Shown here piece by piece: positions 22,176 to 35,394 of a stretch of DNA of 64,000 nucleotides (position 1 is its first letter; every line of letters begins with the position of its first letter). The translations under genes were made by a program, and so were the position numbers. The notes beneath the pieces were generated by a model that was not told where the DNA came from, searched no databases, and saw only the letters and a list, made by a program, of their open reading frames with translations. The DNA is taken from positions 28,900,405 to 28,964,404 of the forward strand of contig CM065301.1 in NCBI GenBank assembly GCA_032871835.1, read 5' to 3'. Source of the DNA: Dipteronia dyeriana. Lineage: Eukaryota; Streptophyta; Magnoliopsida; Sapindales; Sapindaceae.

Positions 22176-24380
22176 TGACTAGGTCTGATTTGCTCCGGCT
22201 TGGATTGTCTATAACTATAGCCGCCTACTTCAGCCTACTACCAACGAATCGCAACGGTTGATCACCGCCGAGCTACTAGACGGCCCTAGTCGCCGACTTC
22301 TGCAACATTGTAAATCAACTCAAACTTGTATATATATTAATCTTCAATGTTCATAAAAACAAGTGAATGTATAATTATACAAACTCTACCACCTATTAAC
22401 AAATACAATAAATATATATATATAACTTGATCTAGAAGTATGTTTGTTTTTATTTTCTTACAACAATCCTGTTCACAAGAAAATGAAGATTCGAAGAATT
22501 AAACAAGATTCAATAATTACATAAACACAAATATAAGAGAGTAAAGGTATAGAGACATTTGACACGTCATTTTTACGTGGTAAACCTCTGGAGAGAAAAC
22601 AGGTTGAACCATTCAACCACCTCTGAGCAATAACATTTTTCACTAGTTGGATAAAAGTACACCCTCAAAACGACCAATCCACATGATTATTTACTTTATA
22701 TTGGATATCTCTTTTATCATACCATCGATCATTTTACTAGCGAAAAACTTACCGGCACTCAACATAGAAGTCGCATGCCTTTAATCGAGTTTACCATGCT
22801 CAACCTACGGATCCGTATGATCCTAGTCGAAACTCCCTTGTTCGAGCTAGAATCGTTTGGTCCAACAAAAGACTTTATGCCAATACAAGACTACCTAACA
22901 CAATTAAATGAGTGTGTATGCAAACACATGCAATATAGAATATATGATCAAGATATCCTATGAAAATTAGAAATATGCTTTTATGCACACAATGTATGTT
23001 TTTCTAGTTTATAATCCAAACAATTGACGTCACACAAAATGATACAAATTCACATATGAAATGTATGGATTAAGTATACTTCACGAAGAACTAGAAATAG
23101 ATATGAAAGTTCATAAATATTATTTTCTAGTCCTTTATACATGAACAAAACCTAGAAAATGCAATCCAACTAAATCACACTTAAATTCTAGATTTTATTC
23201 AAATAAACTAAAGCTTGAAACATAATATATTCATTAAACACATGTTCAAGGCTTAAAACTAAAATCAAAATGCTAGAGTACAAAATATGTTCGAACAAGT
23301 TTCTCTAACAAATATTTAGAGTACATATTCATAAAAATAATCAATTAAATCTCAGATGCTCTAAATATAAAATTAAATGTGCTAAACCTAAAATATATTC
23401 AATTAAAAGATTCTAGCAAATGTAAAGGCTATCGATCATCATAATAAATTCAATAAAACTCAAATAACCCTATATTATAAGTTGGTCATAGTACAACACC
23501 CAAACATGTGAAGTTTTAGATTTAACAAAACATAAATCACATTCAAGTCTCTAATTAGAAAAATTTAGCTTATAATTAAAGTTTTATCTCCAAACAATAT
23601 TTATTCAAGTCACATATATAAAGATAAGAAGAAGACTTAAGGAATTCATGCATTTTAAAGCTTCAAAAACTAATGATGAAGAAATACTTTGGTGATTTGA
23701 GTGCAGCCATGAAATTGATGTTGAACACCAAAAATACTTTAACAATTAATTACAAAATTACTTGGAAAAAATAGTAAACTTCAATACGAATCTCTCACTT
23801 CTTGAATCACTCAATTTGATTAAGAAATGAATGAGATATGAAGTTTTGAAGTTGAGAGAAAAATTATACAAAACTTTTTGCACAAGTCTTCTTCAAAAAT
23901 CAAAATGAGAAAGAGAGAGGGATTTTATAAGAAAATGATAGAGAAGATGACATGGCATGGAGGGGACCATGGGATGGGAGTGTGGCAACACCGCCTCAGA
24001 ACCCCGTGGAGGCGTGTGGCCTCCACAGGGACCGAGGGCCTCCTTTCCCATTGATGCCATATGCCTCCATGAGAAAGGGTTTTTTGGCACTTTTCTATCC
24101 CTTCTTCCCTTGGCTCCTCTCGCACACCTTTCGCATTCTTCGACAATTCTTCGTTCTCCTAACTTCAAATTCAAATATATTTTCGGATTGCTAATTGGGA
24201 ATCTCTCACAGATATGGATGTCTATGAAACTTCAACCAAAAACTTGATACATAAGGACGAAAAGCATATATGATAAATACACATAAAGTTTTGTAAGATC
24301 TAACTTGGAACTTGAAAATTTAAGTATGAGTAACCAAATGTTCAAGACTTAATGAAGAATAATATAAAAACATATTCAAC
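22176..24380. other. Unassigned repeat-like DNA, no gene recognised
   Basis: About 2.2 kb without a convincing reading frame. A GC-rich patch at 23950-24130 gives overlapping frames on both strands, none recognisable, and includes the small inverted repeat GTGGAGG..CCTCCAC. The stretch lies left of a tRNA-Met-like primer site (24381-24392), so it may be the interior of a non-autonomous LTR element read on the minus strand. The evidence is weak. Confidence 0.35.
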
Positions 24381-24392
24381 TCCGATACCAAG
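24381..24392 (-). other. Possible primer-binding site of a degraded LTR element
   Basis: Reversed, the bases read TTGGTATCGGAGTTGA after a CA, close to the tRNA-Met-type primer site of plant LTR elements. A TG follows at 24393 on the plus strand, where an LTR would start. The far LTR border was not found. Confidence 0.4.
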
Positions 24393-26470
24393 TGAACGTA
24401 AACAAACAAATACAAATACACACAACTATTCAATTTCCTAAAAATAGTCATAGAATATGTAATTTCATAAAGTTGTCAATATAAATCTAATGCATGTGCA
24501 TGAAACAATTATGTGTGTGTATGTATTATACCAATTGAGCACAAAGATGCAAGGACACAAATGCATGTAATGTGTGTGTGTGTGCCTAAACGCCTTGTAA
24601 GAGGGATAAGATCTAGATTTACCTTTGATGTGTAACAAAGCTTGCTTCTCTTGAAGACTTCACTTTGCATGATGTGTTGTTATTCCTCTTTGAAGCTTGA
24701 GTCAACATAAACCTCGACAACTGATCAATACAAAGAAAATGTCAATTTTGATATGGAAATATGCTAGCATGACTCAAAAACCTAAAAAGGATCCAAGACT
24801 AAAAGAAATATAAAGAATTATTCACATAAAAAAGTTTATACGTCATAGACATAATTCTTTATTTAGTCTAAAAATGTTCACAACTTAATATATATGTTGA
24901 ACAACTTATCTTGATTAAAGTTGTGGGTAATTTACTTTCAATTGGGAAGTGATGAGCAAAAAATCACAAAGTAAAAGTCTTTGAACAAAAGAACTATTAC
25001 ATATGATGTACTCAACGAATCAAGTGAATAGTATATTTCGATTTTACCATTAATGGAATAATACATTCACAATAGAGAAATTGAAATATCTATCTTAATT
25101 ATGAGATAAATAATGTACCATATGTATTATGATTTGTAACGTTTGAGCTATCAATGGGTACAACCACAAAATAATGGTTTAATCCCGGTAGTTTGACGTT
25201 ATCGATGCATATGTCATATCGGACATATATTTATAGATATTGACATCATGACTCTTGTAATTAAATAAGAGTAAATACCACCTTATGGGTATTACGAGGA
25301 CTTGGATAAGAACTCTTGATATCGAGTATTCAATAAGAAGTTGTTGAATCATGATTTATAATAAATCAAAATTATTCATTAGACGTAAGAATGACCCTAA
25401 AGAATAAAATAATTCATAATGTAATGGTCAAAAGGTATTTTAATTATTGGTATTTTTCATGAGGATACATATTTCGTACAATTGCTTAGGGTAAAACTAT
25501 TTATTAAATTTAATTTAAATTTAAGAGTTCAATTTCAGTTTTTTAGTGGACTAAATTGAAATTAATATATTTGGCCTCAATTAATTAAGAGTTAATTAGT
25601 ACTTTGGCCAAATATATTGGAGCTTATAATTAAAATAACTCGTAGATCTCCAAACTTTACAAGTTAAATTGAATCATCTAAAAGGAACATATTGGGCTCA
25701 AATGTTGGGTTACAAGACAAAGACCCAACTTACTTCTTTTATTTTATTTTCCATTAGGAATGGAAATAAATCAAAATAGGATTTTGATTGAAAAAAATAA
25801 TAAAATAAAAGGAAAAGGAAAAGACTTCTAATAAGATTAGACTAACAAAATCACAATAGGATTTGTGATTTTTGTGTCTATGAAAAAACAAATTACTCTT
25901 TTTCTAAACCTATAAATAGGTGGCTAGCTTAAGAGCATGAATAGATTTACACAAAACATGTAATTTTCATCGGTGTTGACACAAGTTTGAAAGTATTTTG
26001 TAAGTTTCAAATTCGATTTGAGCTTTAATATTTTTCTTTAAGTTTTATAGGTGGATTTACACCTTGGTTCAATGAAAAAGGAGTTCTCACTCCTAGGTGA
26101 TTCGATCTCGTGCTAAGTACAGAAGATTTATGGAGACTAAACCACAAATGTAATCTCTAAATTAATTCAATTTGTATTATGTTTAGAATACGATCCTGTG
26201 ATGTTTAAAAAAAAAATTAAGTTCTGCAAATACATTTATTTTCAAACGGTTATTTTTATTGCAATGTTTTTTTAGTTTTAATTAATTTTATTTTTAGTTT
26301 TAATTAATTTTATTTTGTTAGAAAAAAATAATAATTTTAGTAATAGTCAATATCAATTTTAGATTACCCATGTGATTTTTTTTCTAGCTATGCCATTGCT
26401 TCCACATATAATGGAAAGATCTCTCCACATGATGTGATACTTTGAACTACATAGGTTTATCTCACAAGTG
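24393..26470. other. Unassigned AT-rich DNA, possibly LTR-derived
   Basis: About 2 kb with no gene. If the primer site at 24381-24392 is real, the first part is an LTR. Sequence near 26060-26200 looks LTR-like in style, but I cannot define ends. Simple (TG)n occurs near 24510-24585. Confidence 0.35.
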
Positions 26471-26708
26471 CACGAATTATTTTAATGAACAATTCGTATA
26501 GCGGCAAGTACAAGTTCGTTCCACAGAGAAGTGTATTATGTCAACTATTCCTAGTTTAAAGAATGGAAAGCATGTAAAAGATAGCAAAAGCATTGAGAGC
26601 AAGAGCAAGCAAGCAAGAGAGTTCCAAAGTATAAGAAAGCAAGAGAGAAGGAGAGATGAGTAAGAAAGGCAAGGTGTGTGTATGTAGTGAGTGAGAGTAA
26701 AAGCAAGT

Positions 26709-26748
<40 letters not shown>

Positions 26749-28810
26749 GCATTAAAATGTAAATGAGAGCTTGTGTGGGGAATTATAAAAATTGCATGAA
26801 ATCGTAAACTAAACTAAAGCAATGAAATTAAACAAAGAAAAGCAAAAGGTAATGGGTGGATTAGAGGGATACAATAGAATGGATACACTAGGTCAATGAG
26901 TTCACCATAAAATTCATATTAATCATCATGATTGAATTATCAAGCACAGTCAATTCAAGTTTTAGGGCTCGTTCTTTTCTTAAGCATGACTTTACCGCTT
27001 GAGTCACGGGTTGAACCAAGTATTCCCAATTATCACCCGACCCAACTAAGGTCATGACACGAGCAATTACCAAGAATCCATTAAGTACGAAGAACTTGAG
27101 AACCAAACCCCATCATATGCAATAAACCGATTTCGTTTAAAAGAACTTGAAAACCATGTATTGTTGGTCGCAAAATGGCAAACAAAAATAATTCAAACCT
27201 TGCAAGTGTACAGATCGTGAAAAATAGCACAACGGATAAGTAAGAACCGTTCACATAATTAATTACATACTAAAATAATGAGTTTATATCTATGATGTTC
27301 TAAGACTCTAATCTAACTAAAAATAAGAAAACATAATCACTTAACGCACACACAGGAATGGGGGTTTTGATTTGGTTATTAAAACTAAAGAAAATTAAAT
27401 AACAATAAATAAAACGCGACATAAAATCTAATAAGGAAAAATATATGGAAAAACGCTAGTTAGAACCTCCTATCCACCACTAAACAATCCTTCAATCCAT
27501 AGACAATAATGAAGCTAAAGATGTCAAACATGGTGAAGATATTCACAATAAGACGGTGGGTGTTCCACACAAGTTGTATTGATTCTCTTTTAGTTAGTAT
27601 GTAAATTGCATGGTATTTACATAAATAATTGGCCGCTATAGGACACATTGCGCAAAGCGCATTGATGGCGGAATTCTTCTAGTCATGGTCGTTGTGCTTA
27701 CCTCTGTGGAAGGCACATCAGTTTAGACAACGGTTTTGCTTTCCAACTTTACTCTTCGGTTACAAAAACGGTCATAATTTCCTTTAGAAAAATCGGATTG
27801 ATGAACCATAAATTGGGCTTGAAACTAAACATCCGGGGCTTTATGAAAATATATGGATCTCAATTTGGTTCAATAAGAGGAGGGAGATATGATCTTAACA
27901 AGTTAGACGTGCTGCAATTTCTTTAAAAAATACCATTTTATCTTCAAACTCGCTTTAAGAACTATTTTCTATACAATCTTAACAAACGTGTTAAAATAAT
28001 CAATTATACCGAATAGCATAACATAAAACATAGGAATTAGGGGTCTCAAATACAAATATTTATCGACCTAATAGGTATAGAAAGCCATCAAATACTGAAG
28101 ACCTAATTCTAATACAATCCCTAAAATCTATATTAATGGTTGGCACACGTTAACACAAATAATAGAAATTACAATTAAGAATGATGAATGAAACAATACT
28201 TTAACCAATTAAAGATTAATTGATTATAAAAGAGCATAAGTGCTAGGTTTAGAACAAATCTCTAATGGGGATATTACACATCATTTAGTAGGAAAAACAA
28301 AGATATGAGAATGAGATAGAGAAAACCCATGAAGTGCCGCCATCACGATCTCTTCCAAGAGTCTCCAATCTTCCTTTGTTAGTGCTTTATTCCATTTAGA
28401 CGAAAAAAGAACCCTAATTTTCTCTATGAACCTCCCTTTGAGATGGATGGTTGAAGTATGTGGAGATGGTGGATTGATGTGACCACCAATAAGAAGGCTC
28501 TTATGGTGCATTGCAGGCTTCTCTCTCTCTTCTTGAGTGTTGGGTAGAATGGTTGGTGAACCTCCCATTGAATTTAGGGTGTTAAAAAACTTAAATGACG
28601 AAATTGACCCAGTAGGGCGCGTCCCACAACTGCATCTTTAGGGTCGCGCTTCCTTCAATTATTGTATTTTCTTCAGCTTTTGAACCCTAAACTTCTTCAA
28701 TTAAGCCATACATCTTTAGGAAAATAACATGCACAAGGCTCACAAAACATATTAAACCACCAATTACACCCCAAAGAAATGAGCGCAAAAGATTGGAAAT
28801 GAGGGCCTAT
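26471..28810. repeat. Unclassified plant repeat region with (GA)n microsatellite
   Basis: Two related segments, near 26461-26530 (CACAAGTGCACGAATT, then GCGGCAAGTACAAGTTCG) and 27195-27250 (GCAAGTGTACAGATCG), resemble a widespread plant transposon end, but I cannot name its family with certainty. A (GA)n run lies at about 26714-26743. A minus frame at 28281-28568 (95 codons) has no recognised domain. GC content rises a little near 27650-27720 and 28590-28660. No gene is supported. Confidence 0.35.
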
Positions 28811-29510
28811 CACAGGTATTGAAATTGCGTTATCACCACACTTTACATTTTTATGAGCAGATGCGAGACTCAAACAATCAAACCGTTATCACAAATATGA
28901 AATGAGATACGTACAACTAGAGCTGGCAATATAGGTTACAACCCGAGATAAATAAATGGGTTCGAGTTGGTAATTGGGTCAATCCATCTGACCCATTTAA
29001 ATAAATGAGTTGTGTCAGATTTCGTTAACGGGTTGGCGGGTGACCCGTTTATAAAAGGGTAAATTTATAATTTTAAATTACTTAAGGATATGATTAGAAT
29101 TTTACTCATGGTATTTAATAAATAGGCTAATTGTCACAGATTCCCCCAGACAATACCAGAATTCACATATTTCCCCCCGATTTTTTTAGACACTAAACCC
29201 CCTGAACTATTAGAAATTGGTAAAAGTTGACGAAAATCTAACGCTATCCACTGTTCTGTCATGGTAAACTACACTAAGTACCATTATTATATACATAATT
29301 GTATCAAATTGGAAAAAATATAATAATACCCTTCTTACCAAATTTTAAAAAATAACATTTTAAAATAAAAATTAAAAATTGAAAGGTTGGTTAAATAATA
29401 ATAAAATTCAGAACTTTTTGATAAAGAAAATTAAATAAATAGAGAAATGAAAAAAATAAATTGAAATATCCATAAATATAAAACTCAGATGAATATATAA
29501 ATTATCTAAT
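28811..29510. other. Intergenic with hAT-like fragment
   Basis: At 28917-29066 the sequence AGAGCTGGCAATATAGG and repeated GGGTT / GACCC words resemble the end of hAT-like MITEs such as those at 21618 and 46158, but no matching second end was found. The remainder is AT-rich and has no coding frame. Confidence 0.4.
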
Positions 29511-31367
29511 ATGAATTATCATTTAATCTATCCTTTTTAAGTAAATATCTCTAAATATTACTTGTTAGTTTACAGTAACAAGGTTATTAATAATGTAAAA
29601 AAAATAGAAATAATAATAATAACAATAAATAATAATAATAATGATAATAATGATAATAATTTAAATACCCTATATTTTTTTCGCCATTATTTTTTTTATT
29701 TAAATATCCAGACATATTACTTGTTCAATTACAATAATAAGAGTATTGATTATGTCAAAAACAAAAATAAAAAATTAAATGATAATAATAATAATAATAA
29801 AATATAATAGTACTTATAAAATAAAAAAATAAAAATAATGATAATAATGCTTTATATACCTTATACCTTTTTAATCATTATCATTTAAACTATCTTTTTT
29901 ATTTAAATATCTCTAAATATCATTGCAGGTTACCCCATGTATTTTTTTTTTCACCATTAAAACCTAAACTTTTATAACAATGAATATTTAAATTATTTAA
30001 TGTGAATTATAATTTAAACTATTCTTTTTATTTAAATATCACTAAATTTCACTAGTTTATTTACAATAACATGAGTATTCAAATAAAAAAGACAATTCCC
30101 TGTAAAAAAATTTAATATCCATTGTTTTAAAAGTTTATGGGCTTATTGGTGAAAAAAAAACATAAGAGGTAAGGTGTAAGGATATTTAGGGATATTTAAA
30201 TAAAAATAAAAATTTAAATGATAATAGCTAAAAAAGTATAGAGTATGTAAAGTATTATCATTTAGGGGTGGGCAAAAAAGCTCATACACCGTAAACCAGA
30301 CCAAACCAAATCAAACCGTTTGGTTTGGTCCGGTTTTGTAATTAAAAAAAAAACCCTATGGTTTTATTTTAGTAAAACCGAATGGTCTAGCCTGGTCTAT
30401 GGTCCAAGTATATCAAATCCGTATCGGATCGTAAACTGAATATTTTTAGTATTGCAACTATATGTCACACCCAAAGATTTTTAATAAAATTTTAAAAATA
30501 AAAAGTTAAAGTCAAAAGCCTTAATTTTTTATTTCATAATTGTTTTTTTTCGGTCACCAACCCAACAAGTTTATGCAAAGCGAAAACCTCAATTTACTAA
30601 CAAAACTCTAAACATGAGATGGTAAAGGATTTTAATATGTTACCATTATTTTACGAAGTTATCACTAATAGTAAAAAATATTAATAATATTAAACTAAAT
30701 TAGTATTGTTGTCATGATTTAATTGTAAATGTTTTTTGACTTGCATACATTCAATTGTATTTACATGATTATAACGATTTTATTTATTAACCTAAAAAAT
30801 GTGATTTCATTTATTAATATTGTTTCTACTTCCAGAATTTCGACACACTACTTCATTTTTATTTTTATTACTCTTTTAATTTATTTATTTTTATGAACCA
30901 TACGTAACAATAACTTGCATGCCTCCTTAATTGCTTACCTTATCAAGCCATATATATATTGTTAATTGGTCAAGCATTTGAATTTCAAATCAAAAACCGT
31001 TACACTGAACTAAACTGAACCGAATAAATATAATTTGGTCTAGTCTGGTCTGAAAGAAATAACGGTCCAAATTGGTCCAAATTTTTAAAAGACTGAAATT
31101 TTTGCTTTGGTCTGGTTCTAGTCAAAACCGGATCAAATCGGACCGTGCCCAACCCTATTATCATTATCATTATTATTATTTTATTATTTTATTAGTATTA
31201 ATATTTTTTATTATTATTAAAATCATTTAATTTTTTATTTTTGTTTTGACATTATCAATACCTTTGTTATTGTAATTGAACAAGTGATATTTTTGGATAT
31301 TTAACTAAAAATGATAATTTAAATGATAATGGCTACAAAAAAGTATAGGGTATTTAAATTATTATTA

Positions 31368-31417
<50 letters not shown>

Positions 31418-31501
31418 ATTATTAATAACATTGTTATTGTAAACAAACAAGTAATATTTAGAGATATTTTAATAAAAAAGATAGTTTAAATGATAATTCG
31501 T
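29511..31501. repeat. Palindromic array of an AT-rich module, interrupted by a hAT-like MITE
   Basis: A module of about 90 bp (TTATCATTTAAACTATC, then TTTAAATATCTCTAAATAT, then ATTACAATAA) occurs in direct orientation near 29513, 29690, 29880 and 30005, and in inverted orientation near 30180, 31290 and 31435. The outer arms 29512-29806 and 31201-31501 pair as a long imperfect inverted repeat. A 895-bp hAT-like element sits in the middle. The right arm stops exactly where the truncated LTR of element B begins. Simple (AAT)n and (ATT)n runs occur in both arms. Confidence 0.7.
30263..31157. mobile_element. hAT-like MITE with perfect 8-bp TSD (895 bp)
   Basis: Ends TAGGGGTGGGCA and, reversed, TAGGGTTGGGCA. 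TTATCATT flanks both sides (30255-30262 and 31158-31165), a perfect 8-bp duplication. Near both ends are GGTTTGGT / ACCAAACC words, as in other plant hAT-derived elements. There is no transposase frame. Confidence 0.88.
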
Positions 31502-32267
31502 ATGACCGGAGAAACGTCAAAGGGCGTTTGAATGATCAACCAAGCCAAAATCCATTATGAATAAAATAATTACAATTCTTGATCTCTCTTTTTTCTCACT
31601 ATATTTTTCTATGATTGCTATCCTGTATTGTGTGACGAGAGTATGAGTCTATTTATATGTCCATAGAACCCTAATCTTCTTTGTACAAGTAATAAAATAT
31701 CTTTGTATTTAATTATGATTGTTTACCTGTTCGAAGTAATTTGTCTTCTTTCCTGTTTCGGATACTTGTATTAAGATCGAATGAGACTCTAGTAATGTAG
31801 TCCAATTATGACTTATTTCCTTATAAGAATGTAGTCTTTTTGAAGAAGTAAAATTGTTGCCTGATTAGGAACCATGTGCTTGATAATTCTGCTCTTCTTG
31901 GAATTTCTCTTTGATATGGATATCTTTGTGAATTTTAATGACTCGATTCGTGTGAGCTACGCGCTGAGCTTTTTATTTTTCTTCATGTTTGTTCCGAGTA
32001 GGAAATAATATCAGTTGGTCCCGAGTGACATCAGCTGATCCCGAGTAGAAAATGTCACTAACTAGCCCCGAGTATGTTTAACTGACCCCGAGTGGTATAT
32101 GACGTCAGTTGACCCCGAGCAGGTCTTGTTCAATACTTGTTTATTTGAGATTCTCTTCTTTAGTGATGTCTTGTAGGATACTTTATGAATGCCTATTTGG
32201 ATGTCCACCTGGCAATTTTGTCTTCTTTGTCAATGGCCTGTACGCCTGGTAAAATTCACATACGACA
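31502..32267 (-). repeat. 3' LTR of element B, truncated
   Basis: Matches 43071-43812 of the other LTR; the part equivalent to 42950-43070 (121 bp, the U5 end) is missing where the palindromic array begins. It keeps the TATA-like box (CTATTTATATG on the plus strand near 31648) and several CCCGAGT motifs between about 31990 and 32120. The right border CACATACGACA at 32267 is the TG start on the element's own strand. Confidence 0.9.
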
Positions 32268-32280
32268 ATACCCCCTTCAA
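32268..32280 (-). other. Polypurine tract of element B
   Basis: On the minus strand the bases next to the 3' LTR read TTGAAGGGGGTAT, matching the AAGGGGGTAT of element A. Confidence 0.7.
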
Positions 32281-32867
32281 AAATTTTATTGACTAGAGTT
32301 TCGTTTCGGGCAAAAGTATTTTAATCAATTTTATTTTTATTTCTGTGCCAGAGTAAATGTCTTATCATAATGGTGTGTCGTAATAGTGACACTGTAAATT
32401 CGATTTGCCCCCTCACGCGAGATCTTCAATGATAGCGACGTTTTAGAATTCTGAGGGCGAAAGCTTGTTCTCTTATTGACACGTGTCATATGCCGCTTCG
32501 TTTTTCGATTCCATTTATGAGAAACGACCTTCGTGTCTCCCCGTGCGCTGCCTACGTCATCAAGTCTCATCACAGATTTTTCCCGTCTTGAGACCCTAGG
32601 GTTTCGTGCAATCACCCCTTTAAATTCTTCACTGAAGGGTTGCGCTGATTCATTCTAAAAAACTTAAAAACCATAAATTTTTGCCAGTTCAGATTTCTTT
32701 ACGCAACAAATCGTCATTTCTCCGTAGAAGATTTTATGTTCTGATTTCTTCATTCAAGGTTAGTGTTAATGAATCCATCCTTTCGTCAATGACTTTTTAC
32801 TATCGCTTTAGAAACGCTCGATCGTGGGGATTTTCATCTGGTTTCCTGAGTTCAAAAATTATTGGGG

Positions 32868-35394
32868 GAAATCCCCCCTGATGAACCTCCATTTTTAGAA
32901 GTCGACGTTTCTGTGCTTCACCCTGATGTCCAATTTTTTATATCCAGTTATTCATCTAGTTCTGAATCTAACATTTCTAATCACAGGGTACCTCTGGGAA
33001 GGATGGGAAAATATCAAAGCAGAAGTGAAGTCCATAAGCATGGCTCGGGCGGCATTTGAATCAGGGAGCAGACTGTTAACGAGAACAATGTTGAAGAGGC
33101 GTTCATAGTATCTCGTCTCACTTTCTCTACTGATCGCCCGAGTGGGTTTGACACCGAACCGAATATGGTCGGGGCAGATGAGATGGAGAAATATCGATCC
33201 CGATTCGATCTGGACAATTCGGTTACTCTGATTCCCACTGGTGATAGAGCTGTGTGGAATCCTCCCCTGGGTATGGTGGCAATCTATGGATCCATGCTCT
33301 GTTGCAGCGTCACTCTTTCTTTTCAGCCTTTCATTGCCTGGTTTTTGGTTGAAGCAGGGATTGCCCCGACTCAACTCGCCCCAAACAGCTACAAGATATT
33401 GATGTGCATATGGCACATGTACAGCCGAATGAACTTGTCTTCGCCTTCCCCGAGTGAAATCAGACATTTCTTCATGTTGAGGCCGTCTGGTAAGACAGAG
33501 ACTTACTTCCTGATGTCTAATCCACTAGACTGTTGGGTCCCCGAGGGGACAAAGGTGAATCGGGGAGTTAATACTTCTGATGACCCCAAAAAGAGGGGGT
33601 TTGTATAGGGAATCCCTTCATCCAATAAGTTCTGGAAGAACAGTTAGTTTTTTGCTGGAGGGAATCTAGGTCTTGAAGTCACCCTCTCGGCTGGGGAAAC
33701 TTGGAGGGTGTTGAAAGTTCCACGCTTTCTCTGTTCTCCTGAGGTTTGGAACAAGAAGAAGCTTGATTTTAGCAACGCTGAGCTGACCAGACTTGCTCGG
33801 GCAGCAGTTCGCACGCTGGAGAAGAGAAACAAGTCTTATCTTTTCAACGAGACGAAAATGATAAATCTCGGTTTCTTCAGCCAGATTTTAGTTTACCGCA
33901 GGTGATGTAAGTGATCTTTGTAACCTTCTTTTTCTTTTCTATTTTTTGCTTTTCGTATTCTGACGCTATTCCTTTTTTTCTTCTAAGTGTATGACACAGA
34001 CATTATATGCGACCTTCAAGCTCGCAAAGTGAAGTCGATTCTTCAAGCGAGCCGAAAAGAAGCTTCTTGTCAGAGCAATGATGGTATTGCCCCGCCTGAG
34101 TCGAACGAGGAAACTGATGTTGCCGAGGAGCGAATCCCTGAATATGTCCCTGAGGACGTTGTTCAGTCGACCGCTGGGGAGACTAATGGTCAAAGTGGCC
34201 CGACCGATACTCAACTGCTTGATGACGAGGAAAAGCAGAGTGAGGGTCTTGGTGAAGAGCCTGCCGAGCGGTCAGACGCCGGTGATGGAGGTAATACCTC
34301 TATGGGACAAGTACCTAAAGGTCCCGAATTTTTTGAATCTTTTTAGGATGATGCTCAGGAAGATCCCGCAACTGATCTCAGCTTCCACCATTCTCAGGCT
34401 GAGAAGCGAAAGGCAGTCGGCTCTCCTACTTGCCCTCTCAAGGTCCCTCTGGTGGTCTCATTCATCGACTCCATTGATGAAGATACTGCGGTTGAGATTC
34501 CCTTGAGCGTTGATGTTGGAGCATCGGTGGATACGGAGACTTCAGAGCCAAACATAGGTTCCCCTCCCCTCGAGGTTGAAGATCAAGGGGCTGAACCCTC
34601 GGGGGTTCCTTCATATCCTTCTCTCCAGGATATACTGGGGAGGTGTCATCCGATCGGGCTTTCATTTGGGAATATCGCTGGAGTTGTTTTCGGGATGGCT
34701 CCCTGACAGACCATCTTCAGAACGTTTTTAACTGTGCATCTTATGTGAGTTATCCTCAACTTCTTCAATTGTTTTGTTTGTTCGCCAGATTTTTAATTAT
34801 ATTCCTTTACAGATGGTGGCTGAGATCGCTGAGCTGGTTCAGACGCTACAACATCAAGTTGATCGAATAAGGCGTCTGGAAGCTCAGCTGAAAGAGAGTG
34901 AGGATAGCCGTGCTCGGGTTGAGGCGGCTTATGAAAATGAGGTGGGCTCTGCCCAAGTGTTCACCGACCACTGTTTGGCGAAGCAGGTGGAGGCTGAGGA
35001 AAGGGCTTCTTTGGCAGAAGAGAAAGCTGAGTCACTTCAAAAATTATTTTCTTCTGCCCAATAATCAATGCTTAGGGCTGATCAAGAAGCGGAGCAGTCT
35101 AAGTCGGCATATAAATAGAAAATTAAAGACCTGAAGCGCCAGGCTTTGACGGTCGAATCCTTATCCCGAGAGGCCAGGCTGGAACTCGAAGTGAAAGGGG
35201 TAGATCGTTTCAAGAGATCCCCTGCCTACGATGCTCTTCTTCTTTGGGAGTTTCAGCATGGGTTGGTTCTAGCTGGCAAGTTATTCTAGGTTAAGAATCG
35301 GGCAACTAAGAAAGCTTGAGCCAACTGGGAGCTATCGATCAAGAATCATGTGGATCGGTCATTGGAATCTATTCGGACTCAGATGAAGGAGTGA
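32868..35394 (+). pseudogene. Antisense spliced accessory gene of element B (PF04195-like domain plus coiled coil)
   Basis: Lies opposite to the element's gag-pol and starts close to the 3' LTR. Exon 1 (to 33906) encodes the PF04195-like domain, open at 33165-33608 (SFQPFIAWFLVEAGIAPTQL, NSYKILMCIWHMYSRMN). TAG stops at 33606-33608 and 33645-33647 replace Trp codons seen in element A. An intron spans 33907-33987 (81 bp). Exon 2 is acidic (EPAERSDAGDGG) with a stop at 34344. The second intron spans 34745-34812 (68 bp). Exon 3 begins MVAEIAELVQTL and is a coiled coil (RIRRLEAQLKESEDSRA onward), ending with TGA at 35392-35394, matching element A. The role is unknown; in the cell it could be nuclear, but this is not shown. 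Confidence 0.75.

Noticed and set aside
23893..24247. Overlapping frames on both strands in a GC-rich patch
   Set aside because: No recognisable domain, four competing frames and repeat context.
28281..28568. 95-codon minus-strand frame
   Set aside because: No family recognised, and it lies in unclassified repeat DNA.
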